Source: Chloroflexota bacterium
GTDB lineage: Bacteria > Chloroflexota > Dehalococcoidia > UBA2979
Assembly (NCBI GenBank): GCA_003670575.1
Contig: QWRD01000002.1
Coordinates: forward strand, 1 to 64,000
DNA: 64,000 nt
Direction: 5' to 3'
Both the position numbers and the translations under genes were made by a program. Numbering within the stretch: the stretch's first letter is position 1; every line of letters starts with the position of its first letter. Below are positions 36,644 to 44,298 of the stretch, piece by piece. The notes beneath the pieces are model-generated. The model saw only the letters and a list, made by a program, of their open reading frames with translations. It did no database searches and was not told where the DNA came from.

Positions 36644-37198
36644 TTACGGCTTGGCGGCAGGGATCACGGGCAGCGTGGAGGGTGGAACGCCCCGGCGGAA
36701 CAGTTCCAGCGCCTGATGGATCTCGTCGGGCAGGAACCGCTCCACCAGCGCCAGCGGGAGCCGCTGCATGAACAGCGGTGCGAGTGTGGAATCGGAGATC
36801 GCCCGGCTCAGCGGTGGCACGGCCGGGAACGCGGTCAGCGCCGACAGCAGCAGCGCGACCGTGAGCAGCCCGCGCACCAGCCCGAAGACCGCCCCGCCGA
36901 AGTGGTCCATCGGACCCAGCAGCAGCATCCCGGCCATCGTCTTCAGCAGCATCCCCAGCACCTGGCCGATGATCATGAAGCCGGCGAGGATCGCCACGAA
37001 CGCGGTCAGGCTTCGCAGTTGCTCGTCGGCGACCAGAAAGTCCAGGTTTGCAGCCAGGCGTGCGTACAGCCGGCCCGCCACCACGCCGCCGACCAGCAGG
37101 CTGACCAGCGGCACCACCTGCCGAATCAGTCCGGCGCGGAACGCGCTGAAGGTCGGCCACGCGACCAGTGCGACGATGACAAGGTCAAGCCACTGCAT
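36644..37198 (-). CDS. CvpA family membrane protein
   Basis: A 184-residue protein with four hydrophobic segments, starting MQWLDLVIVALVAWPTFSAF. It has the CvpA-like FRAGLIRQVVPLVSLLVGGV and HFGGAVFGLVRGLLTVALLL segments. CvpA proteins were first linked to colicin V production, but the wider family acts in envelope maintenance. It has no Shine-Dalgarno; a TAGACT box 7 bases before ATG 37198 suggests a leaderless message. Confidence 0.88.
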   Translation of the reverse strand: MQWLDLVIVALVAWPTFSAFRAGLIRQVVPLVSLLVGGVVAGRLYARLAANLDFLVADEQLRSLTAFVAILAGFMIIGQVLGMLLKTMAGMLLLGPMDHFGGAVFGLVRGLLTVALLLSALTAFPAVPPLSRAISDSTLAPLFMQRLPLALVERFLPDEIHQALELFRRGVPPSTLPVIPAAKP

Positions 37199-37205
37199 GC
37201 CAGCA

Positions 37206-37211
37206 AGTCTA
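37206..37211 (-). promoter_or_regulatory. Leaderless -10 box (TAGACT) for cvpA-like gene
   Basis: Minus-strand TAGACT is followed by a 7-base spacer (TGCTGGC) and ATG 37198, with no ribosome-binding site. It fits the TANNNT-start series. Confidence 0.6.
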
Positions 37212-37235
37212 TCAGTGCTGGCGGCGAGCGCAGGA

Positions 37236-37694
37236 TCAGTCCGATTCGGCCTCGTCGCGATAGATGGTGTCGCGCGCAATGTCGCCCCAGGAGAAGAGCG
37301 CGGCCGCGAATCGCAACGCGGAGACGTCCTGGAGCTCTTCGAGCGGCAGGGCGCGCACAAAGGCGACCACGCGCTCGCTCACGCCGCCTTCCGAGTAGAA
37401 GTCCGCCGGCCGAAACACGCCAAACGTTGCGGAAGCGATTGGCTCGCCGCCCGGCTCAGCGCATGCCACCGCCAGCGCCAGCTGGTCGATGCCGTACGGG
37501 CGGCGCGTGCCGCCGATCTGCTCGCGGCACCACGCGACAATCTCGTCGCCTACGCCGGCAACCCGCTCGGCGCTCGGCGCACCATCGGCCAGCAGCCATT
37601 CGCCTTTGCGCAGGCCGTTGCCCAACCGAATGGAATCCTCCACCTGGTCGCGCAGCGTTGTAGGCCGGAAGCGGTTCAGCAGGCGAAATAGCAT
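37236..37694 (-). CDS. Hypothetical protein
   Basis: A 152-residue soluble protein, not recognised. It starts MLFRLLNRFRPTTLRDQVED and contains WLLADGAPSAERVAGVGDEI, RPYGIDQLALAVACAE and a helical C-terminus ending IYRDEAESD. It lies upstream of the CvpA-like gene on the same strand with a gap of 37 bases. GGGGGG occurs 7 bases before the ATG and may serve as ribosome-binding site. Confidence 0.65.
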   Translation of the reverse strand: MLFRLLNRFRPTTLRDQVEDSIRLGNGLRKGEWLLADGAPSAERVAGVGDEIVAWCREQIGGTRRPYGIDQLALAVACAEPGGEPIASATFGVFRPADFYSEGGVSERVVAFVRALPLEELQDVSALRFAAALFSWGDIARDTIYRDEAESD

Positions 37695-37804
37695 CCCGGG
37701 CCCCCCTGCGTGGCGCGCAGTCGTGTGGGTATTCCCGATAGGGGAACTCCCATGACCCAATCATCGAACGGAACGCGTCCACGCACAGGTGTACGATTCC
37801 GCCT

Positions 37805-37852
37805 GTGCCCAATCTTTACCACCTCGATACCCCGCGTGATTGGAGCCGCTGA
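37805..37852 (+). CDS. Possible leaderless 15-residue leader peptide before the zincin gene
   Basis: TACGAT (37792-37797) is followed after 7 bases by GTG 37805, which opens a 15-residue frame MPNLYHLDTPRDWSR ending in TGA at 37850. The start codon of the metallopeptidase follows two bases later (37855). The arrangement suggests a leaderless mini-ORF with termination-reinitiation into the main gene. It is seen directly as a pattern, but nothing proves translation. Confidence 0.35.
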   Translation: MPNLYHLDTPRDWSR

Positions 37853-37854
37853 GC

Positions 37855-38217
37855 GTGGAGCGCGACCGTTTTCGTCGGCTGGTGCAGCGGGCCCTCCGCT
37901 CACTCCCGCGCGAGGTGCGCGTCGCTCTGGACAACGTGGCCGTCGTGACGGAGCGGGAACCATCGGCGGATGACCTGCGCAGCGCGGGGCTCGACGCCCA
38001 CGACGACCTGTTGGGCCTGTATATCGGGACGCCGCTGACCCAGCGCTCGGACTACTCCATGGCGCTGCCGGACCGCATCGTGATCTATCAGGGGCCGTTG
38101 GAGCGCCAATTCCGCAGCGCCGAGATTCCCGGGGAGATCGCCCGCACGGTGCTCCACGAGCTTGCCCATCACTTCGGCACGGAAGATGAGCGATTGGACG
38201 CCCTTGGCATGGGCTAG
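37855..38217 (+). CDS. Zincin-like metallopeptidase family protein (short, HExxH)
   Basis: A 120-residue protein with the zinc protease motif VLHELAHHFGTEDERLDALG (HExxH plus a downstream acidic residue), preceded by a strand region DRIVIYQGPLERQF. It belongs to the small zincin-like (DUF1025-type) family common in Actinobacteria and Chloroflexota. Its substrate is not known. GTG 37855 is used because GGAG lies 9 bases before it; TTG 37840 is an alternative. It is convergent with the glycerate kinase gene. Confidence 0.88.
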   Translation: MERDRFRRLVQRALRSLPREVRVALDNVAVVTEREPSADDLRSAGLDAHDDLLGLYIGTPLTQRSDYSMALPDRIVIYQGPLERQFRSAEIPGEIARTVLHELAHHFGTEDERLDALGMG

Positions 38218-38237
38218 TCGCGGGTGCCGATGTCGGG

Positions 38238-39380
38238 TCAGTGCTCCCGCAACCACCGAGTCATGAGGCGTGCCGCGGCCGCGCTGACCAGTTCCTCTCC
38301 TGCCCGCATCGCCTGCTCCGTGGGCATCCCAGGTGGGCTGCTGGCCTCCGCGTCTGCGACCGTCGCGGGTACGGCCTCGATGCTGCCCGCGACGACGATG
38401 CAGGGCCGCCCAGCAGCCGCTGCGAGCGCTGCGATGTGCGCGACGGTCTTGCCGAACGCGGTCTGCGTGTCCAGTCGACCTTCGCCCGTCACCACCAGGT
38501 CGGCCTGCGCGATCGCCTCCGCCAGGTGTACCGCCTCCGCGACCAGCGCCGCGCCGCTCTCGATCGTCACGTCGGCGCCGGCGGCTCGCCCGATGGCCAC
38601 CAGGCCGGCGGCGATCCCGCCTCCCGCGCCCCCGCCGTCCAACTCGGCGATCGGGACGCCGAGGTCCCGCGCGACGACGCGTGCCCACTGCTTCAGCGCG
38701 CGCTCCAGCATCGGCGCCGTCTCCGGCGTGACGCCCTTTTGCGGGCCATATACCGCAGTCGCGCCCTCTGCACCGAGCAATCGATTTGTGACATCGACGG
38801 CTATGCGCAGCCGCACCCCGCGCAGCATCGTCTCCACCCCGGCGGCATCGATGCGGTCCAGTCGGTCGAGGTGCCGTGGGCCCGGCGGCAGCGGGGTGCC
38901 GTGGTCATCGAGCAGTACGCAGCCGAGCGCCTGTGCCAGCCCCGCGCCACCATCGTTCGTGGCGGTTCCGCCGACGCCAACGATGATTTCGCGCGCGCCC
39001 GCCAGCAACGCCTGTCGCAATTGCTCGCCCACCCCGGTGCTGGTCGCGTTCGCGGGGTCACGTGCGCCGACCGGGACGAGTGTGAGGCCGACGGTGGCGG
39101 CTGCCTCGATCACCGCGAGTGGCGTCGAGCCCACGCGGTCGACCAGCCCGAACCGTGCATCCATCGGTGCGCCGAGGGGACCGGTGGCGCTGCGCTCGAT
39201 AGTCGGCGCGCCGACTGTGGCACAGACGATCGCGACGAGCCCGGGGCCGCCGTCCGCCATCGGCTGCTCGATCACCTCGGCATCTGGCGACGCGCGATGC
39301 AGGCCGGTGGCGATAGCGCGTGTGGCCTGCATCGCCGTCAGCGAGCCCTTGAACTCCTGCGCGCAGACCAGGATGCGCAC
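38238..39380 (-). CDS. Glycerate kinase (GlxK/GarK type)
   Basis: A 380-residue glycerate 2- or 3-kinase of the GlxK family. It starts MRILVCAQEFKGSLTAMQAT and has QPMADGGPGLVAIV, IVGVGGTATNDGGAGLAQAL, AVYGPQKGVTPE and DLVVTGEGRLDTQTAFGKTV. It phosphorylates D-glycerate in glycolate/serine carbon recovery. It is 4 bases downstream of a small membrane-protein gene on the same strand. The position of phosphorylation cannot be read from sequence. Confidence 0.94.
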   Translation of the reverse strand: MRILVCAQEFKGSLTAMQATRAIATGLHRASPDAEVIEQPMADGGPGLVAIVCATVGAPTIERSATGPLGAPMDARFGLVDRVGSTPLAVIEAAATVGLTLVPVGARDPANATSTGVGEQLRQALLAGAREIIVGVGGTATNDGGAGLAQALGCVLLDDHGTPLPPGPRHLDRLDRIDAAGVETMLRGVRLRIAVDVTNRLLGAEGATAVYGPQKGVTPETAPMLERALKQWARVVARDLGVPIAELDGGGAGGGIAAGLVAIGRAAGADVTIESGAALVAEAVHLAEAIAQADLVVTGEGRLDTQTAFGKTVAHIAALAAAAGRPCIVVAGSIEAVPATVADAEASSPPGMPTEQAMRAGEELVSAAAARLMTRWLREH

Positions 39381-39384
39381 GCCG

Positions 39385-39576
39385 TCAGGAAGCCCATTGC
39401 AGCAGCAGTCGAAGCCCCGCGGAGATCACGATGGCGGCGACGTATGCGTACGCCACCACCCGGATGCGGTGTCCGAGATCGCGGAATCGGGAGCCGGAGC
39501 CGCGCCGCTGATAGAGGAAGGCAAAGCCCAACCCCGCGATTGCGACGAGGAACAGCAGCAGTGCGAGCTTCGACAT
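39385..39576 (-). CDS. Small membrane protein
   Basis: A 63-residue protein with two hydrophobic segments (SKLALLLFLVAIAGLGFAFL and VVAYAYVAAIVISAGLRLLL) separated by the basic loop YQRRGSGSRFRDLGHRIR. It lies 4 bases before glycerate kinase, so it probably leads that transcript. ATG 39576 has TACGAT 7 bases upstream and no ribosome-binding site. No family is recognised. Confidence 0.65.
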   Translation of the reverse strand: MSKLALLLFLVAIAGLGFAFLYQRRGSGSRFRDLGHRIRVVAYAYVAAIVISAGLRLLLQWAS

Positions 39577-39583
39577 GGCCAAT

Positions 39584-39589
39584 ATCGTA
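39584..39589 (-). promoter_or_regulatory. Leaderless -10 box (TACGAT) for small membrane protein and glycerate kinase
   Basis: Minus-strand TACGAT is separated by 7 bases (ATTGGCC) from ATG 39576. It is part of the TANNNT-start series. Confidence 0.55.
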
Positions 39590-39609
39590 CCGGCTCCACC
39601 GCGCCCATG

Positions 39610-39647
39610 TTGACAAGAACGGACGTGCTACGTAGTCTCGATACTAT
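39610..39647 (+). promoter_or_regulatory. Candidate promoter elements of the zinc-ribbon gene
   Basis: TTGACA at 39610-39615 and TACTAT at 39642-39647 are both present but 26 bases apart, too far for a standard promoter. TACTAT is followed after 6 bases by a GTG that opens a 3-codon frame (Val-Arg-Ser-stop) just before the AAGGAGG of the next gene. The -10 is likelier than the -35. Confidence 0.4.
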
Positions 39648-39678
39648 TAGAACGTGCGTTCGTAACAAGGAGGCTGCG

Positions 39679-39849
39679 ATGGACGCCCTCGCCGCTACCA
39701 CTATCGAGATGTTCACCACCCGGCGACTGCGCCGGATCGTCGCGCGTGGGCCTCGATGTCCAGACTGCGCCGGCCCGCTCGTCTTCGGCGAGGGATGCCA
39801 CGTCTGCCCGGTCTGCGGCTTCTCCGCCTGCGAGCGCGCCGCGGGCTGA
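39679..39849 (+). CDS. Small zinc-ribbon protein resembling the NrdJ C-terminal domain
   Basis: A 56-residue protein with CPDCAGPLVFGEGCHVCPVC followed by GFSAC, i.e. CxxC, then a GC-x2-C-x2-C cluster. The pattern CPxCG-LVFxEGC-CxxCGxSxC is that of the C-terminal zinc-binding tail of B12-dependent ribonucleotide reductase (NrdJ), here as a separate gene. AAGGAGG lies 5 bases before ATG 39679. It may be a stand-alone tail that re-reduces a split NrdJ encoded elsewhere; this is inference. Confidence 0.75.
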   Translation: MDALAATTIEMFTTRRLRRIVARGPRCPDCAGPLVFGEGCHVCPVCGFSACERAAG

Positions 39850-39896
39850 CCGCCAGCTCCGGAGGGCTTTCGTAGACCGCCTGCCGCTTGCGCACG

Positions 39897-39902
39897 TATA
39901 CT
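39897..39902 (+). promoter_or_regulatory. Probable -10 element (TATACT) of the transketolase operon
   Basis: TATACT lies 26 bases before ATG 39929. A weak -35 (TAGACC) is 18 bases upstream. GAAGGG then serves as ribosome-binding site. Confidence 0.5.
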
Positions 39903-39928
39903 CGCGCCGATTCCTGACGCGAAGGGCA

Positions 39929-40765
39929 ATGCTTGTGGTCACTTCGGCCCCCATGGATCTGCAATCTCTGTCTCGCCGCGTGCGTGAGCACGTGCTGCGT
40001 ATGGTGTACGGCGCGCAATCGGGCCACATCGGTGGCTCCTTTTCGGCGGCGGACATCATGGCGGTGCTCTATACGGAGGTGCTGAAGCACGACCCGCAGC
40101 GGCCGGACTGGCCGCAGCGCGACCGCTTCATCATGAGCAAGGGCCACTGCACTCCGGTGCAGTACGCCATCCTTGCCGAGATGGGCTACCTCCCGGTCGA
40201 GGAGCTCTCCACGTTCCGCAAGAAGGGAACGCGGCTCCAGGGCCACTCCGTCCTCGGCAAGCCGGCTGGCGTCGATAACACGGCGGGCTCGCTTGGCATG
40301 GGGCTCTCCTTCGGCCTCGGCATCGCGCTCGGCGCTCGCCTGCGTGGCGAGGACCTGAGCACCTACGTGCTGATGGGCGATGGCGAGCAGGCCGAGGGCC
40401 AGGTCTGGGAAGCTGCGATGGCCGCGGCCTATCACAAGGCCGATCGGCTGGTGGCGATCATCGACCGCAACAAGATTCAGAACGACGACTTCGTTGCGAA
40501 CCAGATGGTCTCGGAGCCGCTCGATGAGAAGTACCGCGCGTTCGGCTGGGCCGTGCGTGACGGCCTCGATGGGCACAATTTCGAGCAGATCGCCGAGGGG
40601 CTGCGCTGGGCCCGCGACGTGCAAGGCCAGCCGGCCTGCGTGATCTTCGACACCATCAAGGGCAAGGGCGTCTCCTTCATGGAGAACAACCCGGGATTCC
40701 ACGGCGCTGCACCCAGTGCCGATCAACTCGCCGCCGCCTTGCAAGAGCTCGGAGTTGCCCCGTGA
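39929..40765 (+). CDS. Transketolase, N-terminal (thiamine diphosphate-binding) subunit
   Basis: About 278 residues. It has GAQSGHIGGSFSAADIMAVL, DRFIMSKGHCTPVQYAIL and the thiamine-diphosphate motif LMGDGEQAEGQVWEAAMAAA, then FDTIKGKGVSFMENN. This half binds the pyrophosphate end of the cofactor; the pyrimidine half is the next gene. The split form is common in Archaea, Firmicutes and Chloroflexota. GAAGGG lies 8 bases before an in-frame GTG at 39935 but only 2 before ATG 39929, so the true start may be the GTG. It overlaps the next gene by GTGA. Confidence 0.93.
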   Translation: MLVVTSAPMDLQSLSRRVREHVLRMVYGAQSGHIGGSFSAADIMAVLYTEVLKHDPQRPDWPQRDRFIMSKGHCTPVQYAILAEMGYLPVEELSTFRKKGTRLQGHSVLGKPAGVDNTAGSLGMGLSFGLGIALGARLRGEDLSTYVLMGDGEQAEGQVWEAAMAAAYHKADRLVAIIDRNKIQNDDFVANQMVSEPLDEKYRAFGWAVRDGLDGHNFEQIAEGLRWARDVQGQPACVIFDTIKGKGVSFMENNPGFHGAAPSADQLAAALQELGVAP

Positions 40766-41709
40766 CCACCACTGCGCCAGAAGTCGCCGCCACTCGCGAG
40801 GCCTTGGGCCCCACGCTGATCCGGCTGCGCAACGAGGGGCTGGACATCGTGGTCGTGGACGCCGACCTCGGCGCGTCCACCTCGGCGCGGCGCTTCAAGA
40901 GTGAGTTCCCGGATCGCTGGTTCTCGTTCGGGATCGCGGAGCAGAACATGTTCTCCGCGGCCGGTGGACTGGCCACCATGGGCTACACCGTGTTCGCCAG
41001 CACCTTCGCGGTGTTCGCGGAGCACGCGTACGACCAGATCCGGATGAACATCGCGCAGCCGAACCTCAACGTGAAGATCGTCGTCTCGCATGGCGGCGTC
41101 TCCGTTGGCGAGGATGGCGCGTCGGCTCAGTCCATCGAGGACTTCGCGCTGTTCGCTTCGCTCATGAACTTCCGCTGCATCGTCCCGGCCGACGTCGTCG
41201 AAGCCGCGGCTGCCGAGGAGTGCGCTGCTCGCACGCCCGGCCCGTTCTTCATTCGCACCGGCCGCGCCCGCACTCGCACGCTGTACACGGACGGCCCGAA
41301 GTTCCGCCTGGGCGTCGCCGACCGCATGCGCGAGGGCACTGACCTCACGATTGTCGCCTGCGGTCTCATGGTGGAGCGCGCGCTGGACGCCGCTACTGCC
41401 CTGCAGAACGAGGGCATCTCCGCACGCGTGCTGAACATGGCGACCATCCGCCCCCTGGATGAGGAGGCGCTGGTCGCCGCCGCGCGCGAGACGGGTGCGA
41501 TCGTCGTTGCGGAGGAGCACCTCTCGCACACCGGCCTCGGTGGGATGTGCGCGCAGCTGCTCGCATCGAAGCAGCCGGTGCCGATGGAGTTCGTCGGCGT
41601 CCCGAACCGCTACGGCGAGTCCGGCACCTGGTCGGAGGTGCTGGAGATCATGGGCCTCACCGCGCAGGGCGTCGCCGACGCCGCGCGCCGCGTTGTGGCC
41701 CGCAAGTAG
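40762..41709 (+). CDS. Transketolase, C-terminal (pyrimidine-binding) subunit
   Basis: A 315-residue protein with IVVVDADLGASTSARRFKSE, RWFSFGIAEQNMFSAAGGLA (the activating Glu), the SHGGVSVGEDGASAQSIED loop and a C-terminal transketolase domain (EGTDLTIVACGLMVERALDA, LNMATIRPLDEEALV). With the previous gene it forms one heteromeric transketolase (or a related DXS-like enzyme; transketolase fits better) in the pentose phosphate pathway. Start GTG 40762 overlaps the upstream stop. Confidence 0.93.
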   Translation: MTTTAPEVAATREALGPTLIRLRNEGLDIVVVDADLGASTSARRFKSEFPDRWFSFGIAEQNMFSAAGGLATMGYTVFASTFAVFAEHAYDQIRMNIAQPNLNVKIVVSHGGVSVGEDGASAQSIEDFALFASLMNFRCIVPADVVEAAAAEECAARTPGPFFIRTGRARTRTLYTDGPKFRLGVADRMREGTDLTIVACGLMVERALDAATALQNEGISARVLNMATIRPLDEEALVAAARETGAIVVAEEHLSHTGLGGMCAQLLASKQPVPMEFVGVPNRYGESGTWSEVLEIMGLTAQGVADAARRVVARK

Positions 41710-41965
41710 ATAGCGGCCCGGCGACCGCGCTGCTGCCGCTGTTCGTTGTTCGGCGTGTCTCGAACGTGTCGGTGATTGTGTATGCGCGCGCATTTGCTTT
41801 GCCGCCATGTGCGTTCGGCCGAGTGATCGCGCGTAGATGTGGCTGCTCAGCCGACGTGAAGTATACCGGCGGCTCGACTCGTTCCAGCCACGTGCGGTAC
41901 GCGTGGTGGGTTGTGATTTGAGTGGTGGAGGCTATCCAGCAGCCCCACCACTCATGCCTCCAAAT
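41710..41965. other. 256-base gap without a gene
   Basis: Between transketolase and the convergent surface-protein gene. It contains a short palindrome ATGCGCGCGCAT (41782-41793) followed by TTGCTTT, a possible weak terminator for the plus strand, and a 9-bp inverted repeat GAGTGGTGG/CCACCACTC (41920-41953) with a long loop. No good open frame or tRNA is visible. Confidence 0.6.
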
Positions 41966-43480
41966 CTACGATTGCTGGCGTCCCGCGATATACCGCCCCG
42001 CTCCTGCCAGACCTCCCGCGCCCACCAGCAGGCTCACGAGCAGCATCAGCGGCCGGGAATTGCCCTGCACGCCGGCGTTTCCGGTCGCGGGTGGTCGTGG
42101 AGTCGGTTGCACGCCAACGGCTGACAGCACGGTCAACCGGGTCGTCGTGCACGCTCCCGCGCACATCGTGGCGATCGTCGTCGTCTCGGTCGTCGTGGTC
42201 GTCGTGGTCGTCGTGGTCGTCGTGGTGCACGGTCCCATGCACACAGTCGTTTCGATACACGATCCCAGGCACGGCGGCGTCTTGGGAGGACAGTTACCGA
42301 CGCAGTCCGTCGCCGTAGTGCACAGACCCACGCAGCCCGTTGCGGTCGTCGTGACACACGAGTCCACGCAGCTCGTCGTCGTTGTGCAGGAGACCATGCA
42401 GACGGTCGGTGGCACGGTGCACTGCCCCACGCACGTCGGCGGTGGGGTCGCGGTTGGGGTCGTCGTCGCGGTCGGGGTCGGTGGACACGGCAGATGCAGA
42501 ATGGGTGAGCGGATCGCGCCGCCTGGGCCGCCTGGGCCGCCTGCGCCGCCTGGGCCGCCTGCGCCGCCTGCGCCGCCTGGGCTACCGGCACCGGCACCGG
42601 CACCACCAGTGCCGCTGCCGGCCCCTCCCGCCAGGCATTCGGTCGGGGTTGCGGTGGCCGTTGCCGTTGCCGTTGGTGTGGCGGTGGCGGTGGCGGTGGC
42701 CGTCGGGGTCGGCCCCGCGATGACGTCGTTCGTGACCGTGGCGATGCAGGTGACCAGGGCCTGCACGTCCGGAGGGCCACCGTTCGCCGACGCGTTGCAC
42801 TGGTCGATGTTCACCGGGAGAGTCGCGCTCGTTGTCGAAGCAGCGGTCACGGTGCAGGTGTAACTGGTGCCCGTGGTGAGGAAGGTAGCTCCCGAGCCAT
42901 TGCACTGGCCGACGGTGGCTGCGCCGATCGAGTTGATGCTGCCCCCCGTGTTCGCCGGAGAGCACGTGCCGACCGCCGGTATGACGCCACCGGTGAACGA
43001 ACCAACGCACTGATAGACCGTTGCCGGCACGATGGCGCTACTAGGGGTAGCGTTGTAGTGGTTCTCGATCGTGACCGCACAGATCACCGCGCCGCCACCG
43101 TGATTCGCGGATCCGTTACATTGCGCGACGCTTGCGACCGGAGTTACCGATGTCACAGTAGAGCTCGTGCATGGCGCCGTCTGGGCAAGGACCGCTGCGG
43201 ACGTGCCGACACATCGAACCATGGTGACCGTGGAAGCGGGACTTGGAGCAAGCGTACCCGCCGCGGTGAGGTAGTTCACCACCGTGACGGTGCAACGGAC
43301 GCCTCGTAGCGGGGCGTTCTGCTCAAGGTTGCACTGGGCAACCGGCGCGGCGCTGGCGGGTGTCGGCGCGGATGCGACCAGACCGACGGCGGTCAGCACG
43401 ACCGTAATGGCCATCGCCACCGCCCACATCCGCAGCGGCTGCGGCCAGCGCCTACGGGACAGGAACTGGGATGGGTGCAT
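41966..43480 (-). CDS. Cys-rich repetitive cell-surface protein with sorting-signal-like C-terminus
   Basis: A 504-residue exported protein. It has an N-terminal signal peptide (MWAVAMAITVVLTAVGLVAS, cut near ASAAP), then four or more units of the type VxQCNxS-x-C-x-VT (about 45-260; QCNGSANHGGGAVICAVTIE, QCNGSGATFLTTGTSYTC). A Thr/Ala repeat, a collagen-like GGA/GGP run, and a Thr-rich region with CVGxC, CVDSC and CMGPC pairs follow. The end PPATGNAG-hydrophobic-GRQQS resembles a sortase signal, with PPATG in place of LPXTG. The QCNGSGNGG-type repeat is known from Gram-positive-like surface proteins of unknown function. The DNA is highly repetitive at 42190-42240, 42515-42590 and 42650-42715. 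Confidence 0.82.
   Translation of the reverse strand: MHPSQFLSRRRWPQPLRMWAVAMAITVVLTAVGLVASAPTPASAAPVAQCNLEQNAPLRGVRCTVTVVNYLTAAGTLAPSPASTVTMVRCVGTSAAVLAQTAPCTSSTVTSVTPVASVAQCNGSANHGGGAVICAVTIENHYNATPSSAIVPATVYQCVGSFTGGVIPAVGTCSPANTGGSINSIGAATVGQCNGSGATFLTTGTSYTCTVTAASTTSATLPVNIDQCNASANGGPPDVQALVTCIATVTNDVIAGPTPTATATATATPTATATATATPTECLAGGAGSGTGGAGAGAGSPGGAGGAGGPGGAGGPGGPGGAIRSPILHLPCPPTPTATTTPTATPPPTCVGQCTVPPTVCMVSCTTTTSCVDSCVTTTATGCVGLCTTATDCVGNCPPKTPPCLGSCIETTVCMGPCTTTTTTTTTTTTTETTTIATMCAGACTTTRLTVLSAVGVQPTPRPPATGNAGVQGNSRPLMLLVSLLVGAGGLAGAGRYIAGRQQS
42186..42236. repeat. GTCGTCGTG microsatellite-like tract (Thr run)
   Basis: Tandem GTCGTCGTG-type units inside the surface-protein gene encode a run of about 14 Thr residues. 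The tract is prone to slippage, so length may vary between strains. Confidence 0.75.
42519..42590. repeat. 9-base GC-rich tandem repeats (collagen-like GGAGGPGG)
   Basis: Units of GCCGCCTGG or GCCGCCTGC repeat about eight times, encoding a Gly-Gly-Ala/Pro run in the surface protein. The same gene has GTTGCC/GTGGCG hexamer runs near 42655-42710 that encode Ala-Thr repeats. Confidence 0.75.
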
Positions 43481-43592
43481 GCTAGTAATCCCTATCAATG
43501 CGCGAACAAATGCCGGCACCGCCGTGAACCCGCTAGTACCTATGAGTCCACACTAGCAATAATGAAGATTAGCATGAGGGCGCTGCGCGGGC

Positions 43593-44294
43593 CTACCCCC
43601 GCAGCAGCCGCACCAGCCCGTGTAGGTCTGTCACCTCGTGGTGCGGGTTCACGGCCTCGTGGCCAGCCGTCGCATGGCGGTTGAGCCAGACGGCCGTCAG
43701 GCCAGCCGTGCGCGCGCCATGCACGTCCGCATGCTGGTTGTCGCCGATGTGCAGCGCCTCGCTCGCGCGCACGCCGAGGCCCGTGAGTGTGTGCTCGAAG
43801 ATCGCGCCGTGCGGCTTGATCGCGCCGACTTCCTCGGAGATCGCGACCACATCGAAGTGGTCCAGCAGTCCCAGCGTCTCCAGTTTCAGCCGCTGTTCCG
43901 CGGAGGTACCGTTGGTGATCAACGCCAGCCGCGCGTGCCGCCGCGCGGCGTCGAGCGCCTCGAGGGTGTCCGGGAACAGCGCGAGGTGACGCGGCCACGC
44001 GTCGGTGTACGCTTCGAACGCACGGTCGGCGAGCGCGTCGTCGGCCTCGGCGTGCTCCCGCAGCAGCCGCCGCATGGAGGTGCGCACGTGCTGCGGGTCC
44101 CACTCCCCGCCGGCTGCGATGAACTGCTCGTACACCATCTGTTGCTGGATCGCGGCAAGATCCTCGAACGTCGCGAGCACCGGATAGCGCTCGATCGCCT
44201 CCGTCAGCGCCTCGGCGAGCCCAGCCAGCCATGCGCCGCTCGCATCGATGAGCGTGTCGTCGAGGTCGAAGCAGATCGCCTCGAGGCGCTGCAT
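43593..44294 (-). CDS. HAD-superfamily hydrolase
   Basis: A 233-residue HAD phosphatase. Motif I is CFDLDDTLIDASG, motif II is LALITNGTSAEQRLKLE, the conserved Lys is in GAIKPHGAIFEHTL, and motif IV is ALHIGDNQHADVHGARTAG. The helical cap (about 20-110) places it in the subfamily I group with YjjG-like or phosphoglycolate phosphatase-like enzymes. Motif IV has HIGDNQHAD, a slight variant of GDSxxxD. Substrate is unknown. It lies 4 bases after the acidic-protein gene. Confidence 0.9.
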   Translation of the reverse strand: MQRLEAICFDLDDTLIDASGAWLAGLAEALTEAIERYPVLATFEDLAAIQQQMVYEQFIAAGGEWDPQHVRTSMRRLLREHAEADDALADRAFEAYTDAWPRHLALFPDTLEALDAARRHARLALITNGTSAEQRLKLETLGLLDHFDVVAISEEVGAIKPHGAIFEHTLTGLGVRASEALHIGDNQHADVHGARTAGLTAVWLNRHATAGHEAVNPHHEVTDLHGLVRLLRG

Positions 44295-44298
44295 GGCG

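Noticed and set aside
41920-41953. 9-bp inverted repeat as terminator of the surface-protein gene
   Set aside because: The loop is 16 bases long, and the minus strand has A-rich rather than T-rich sequence after it.
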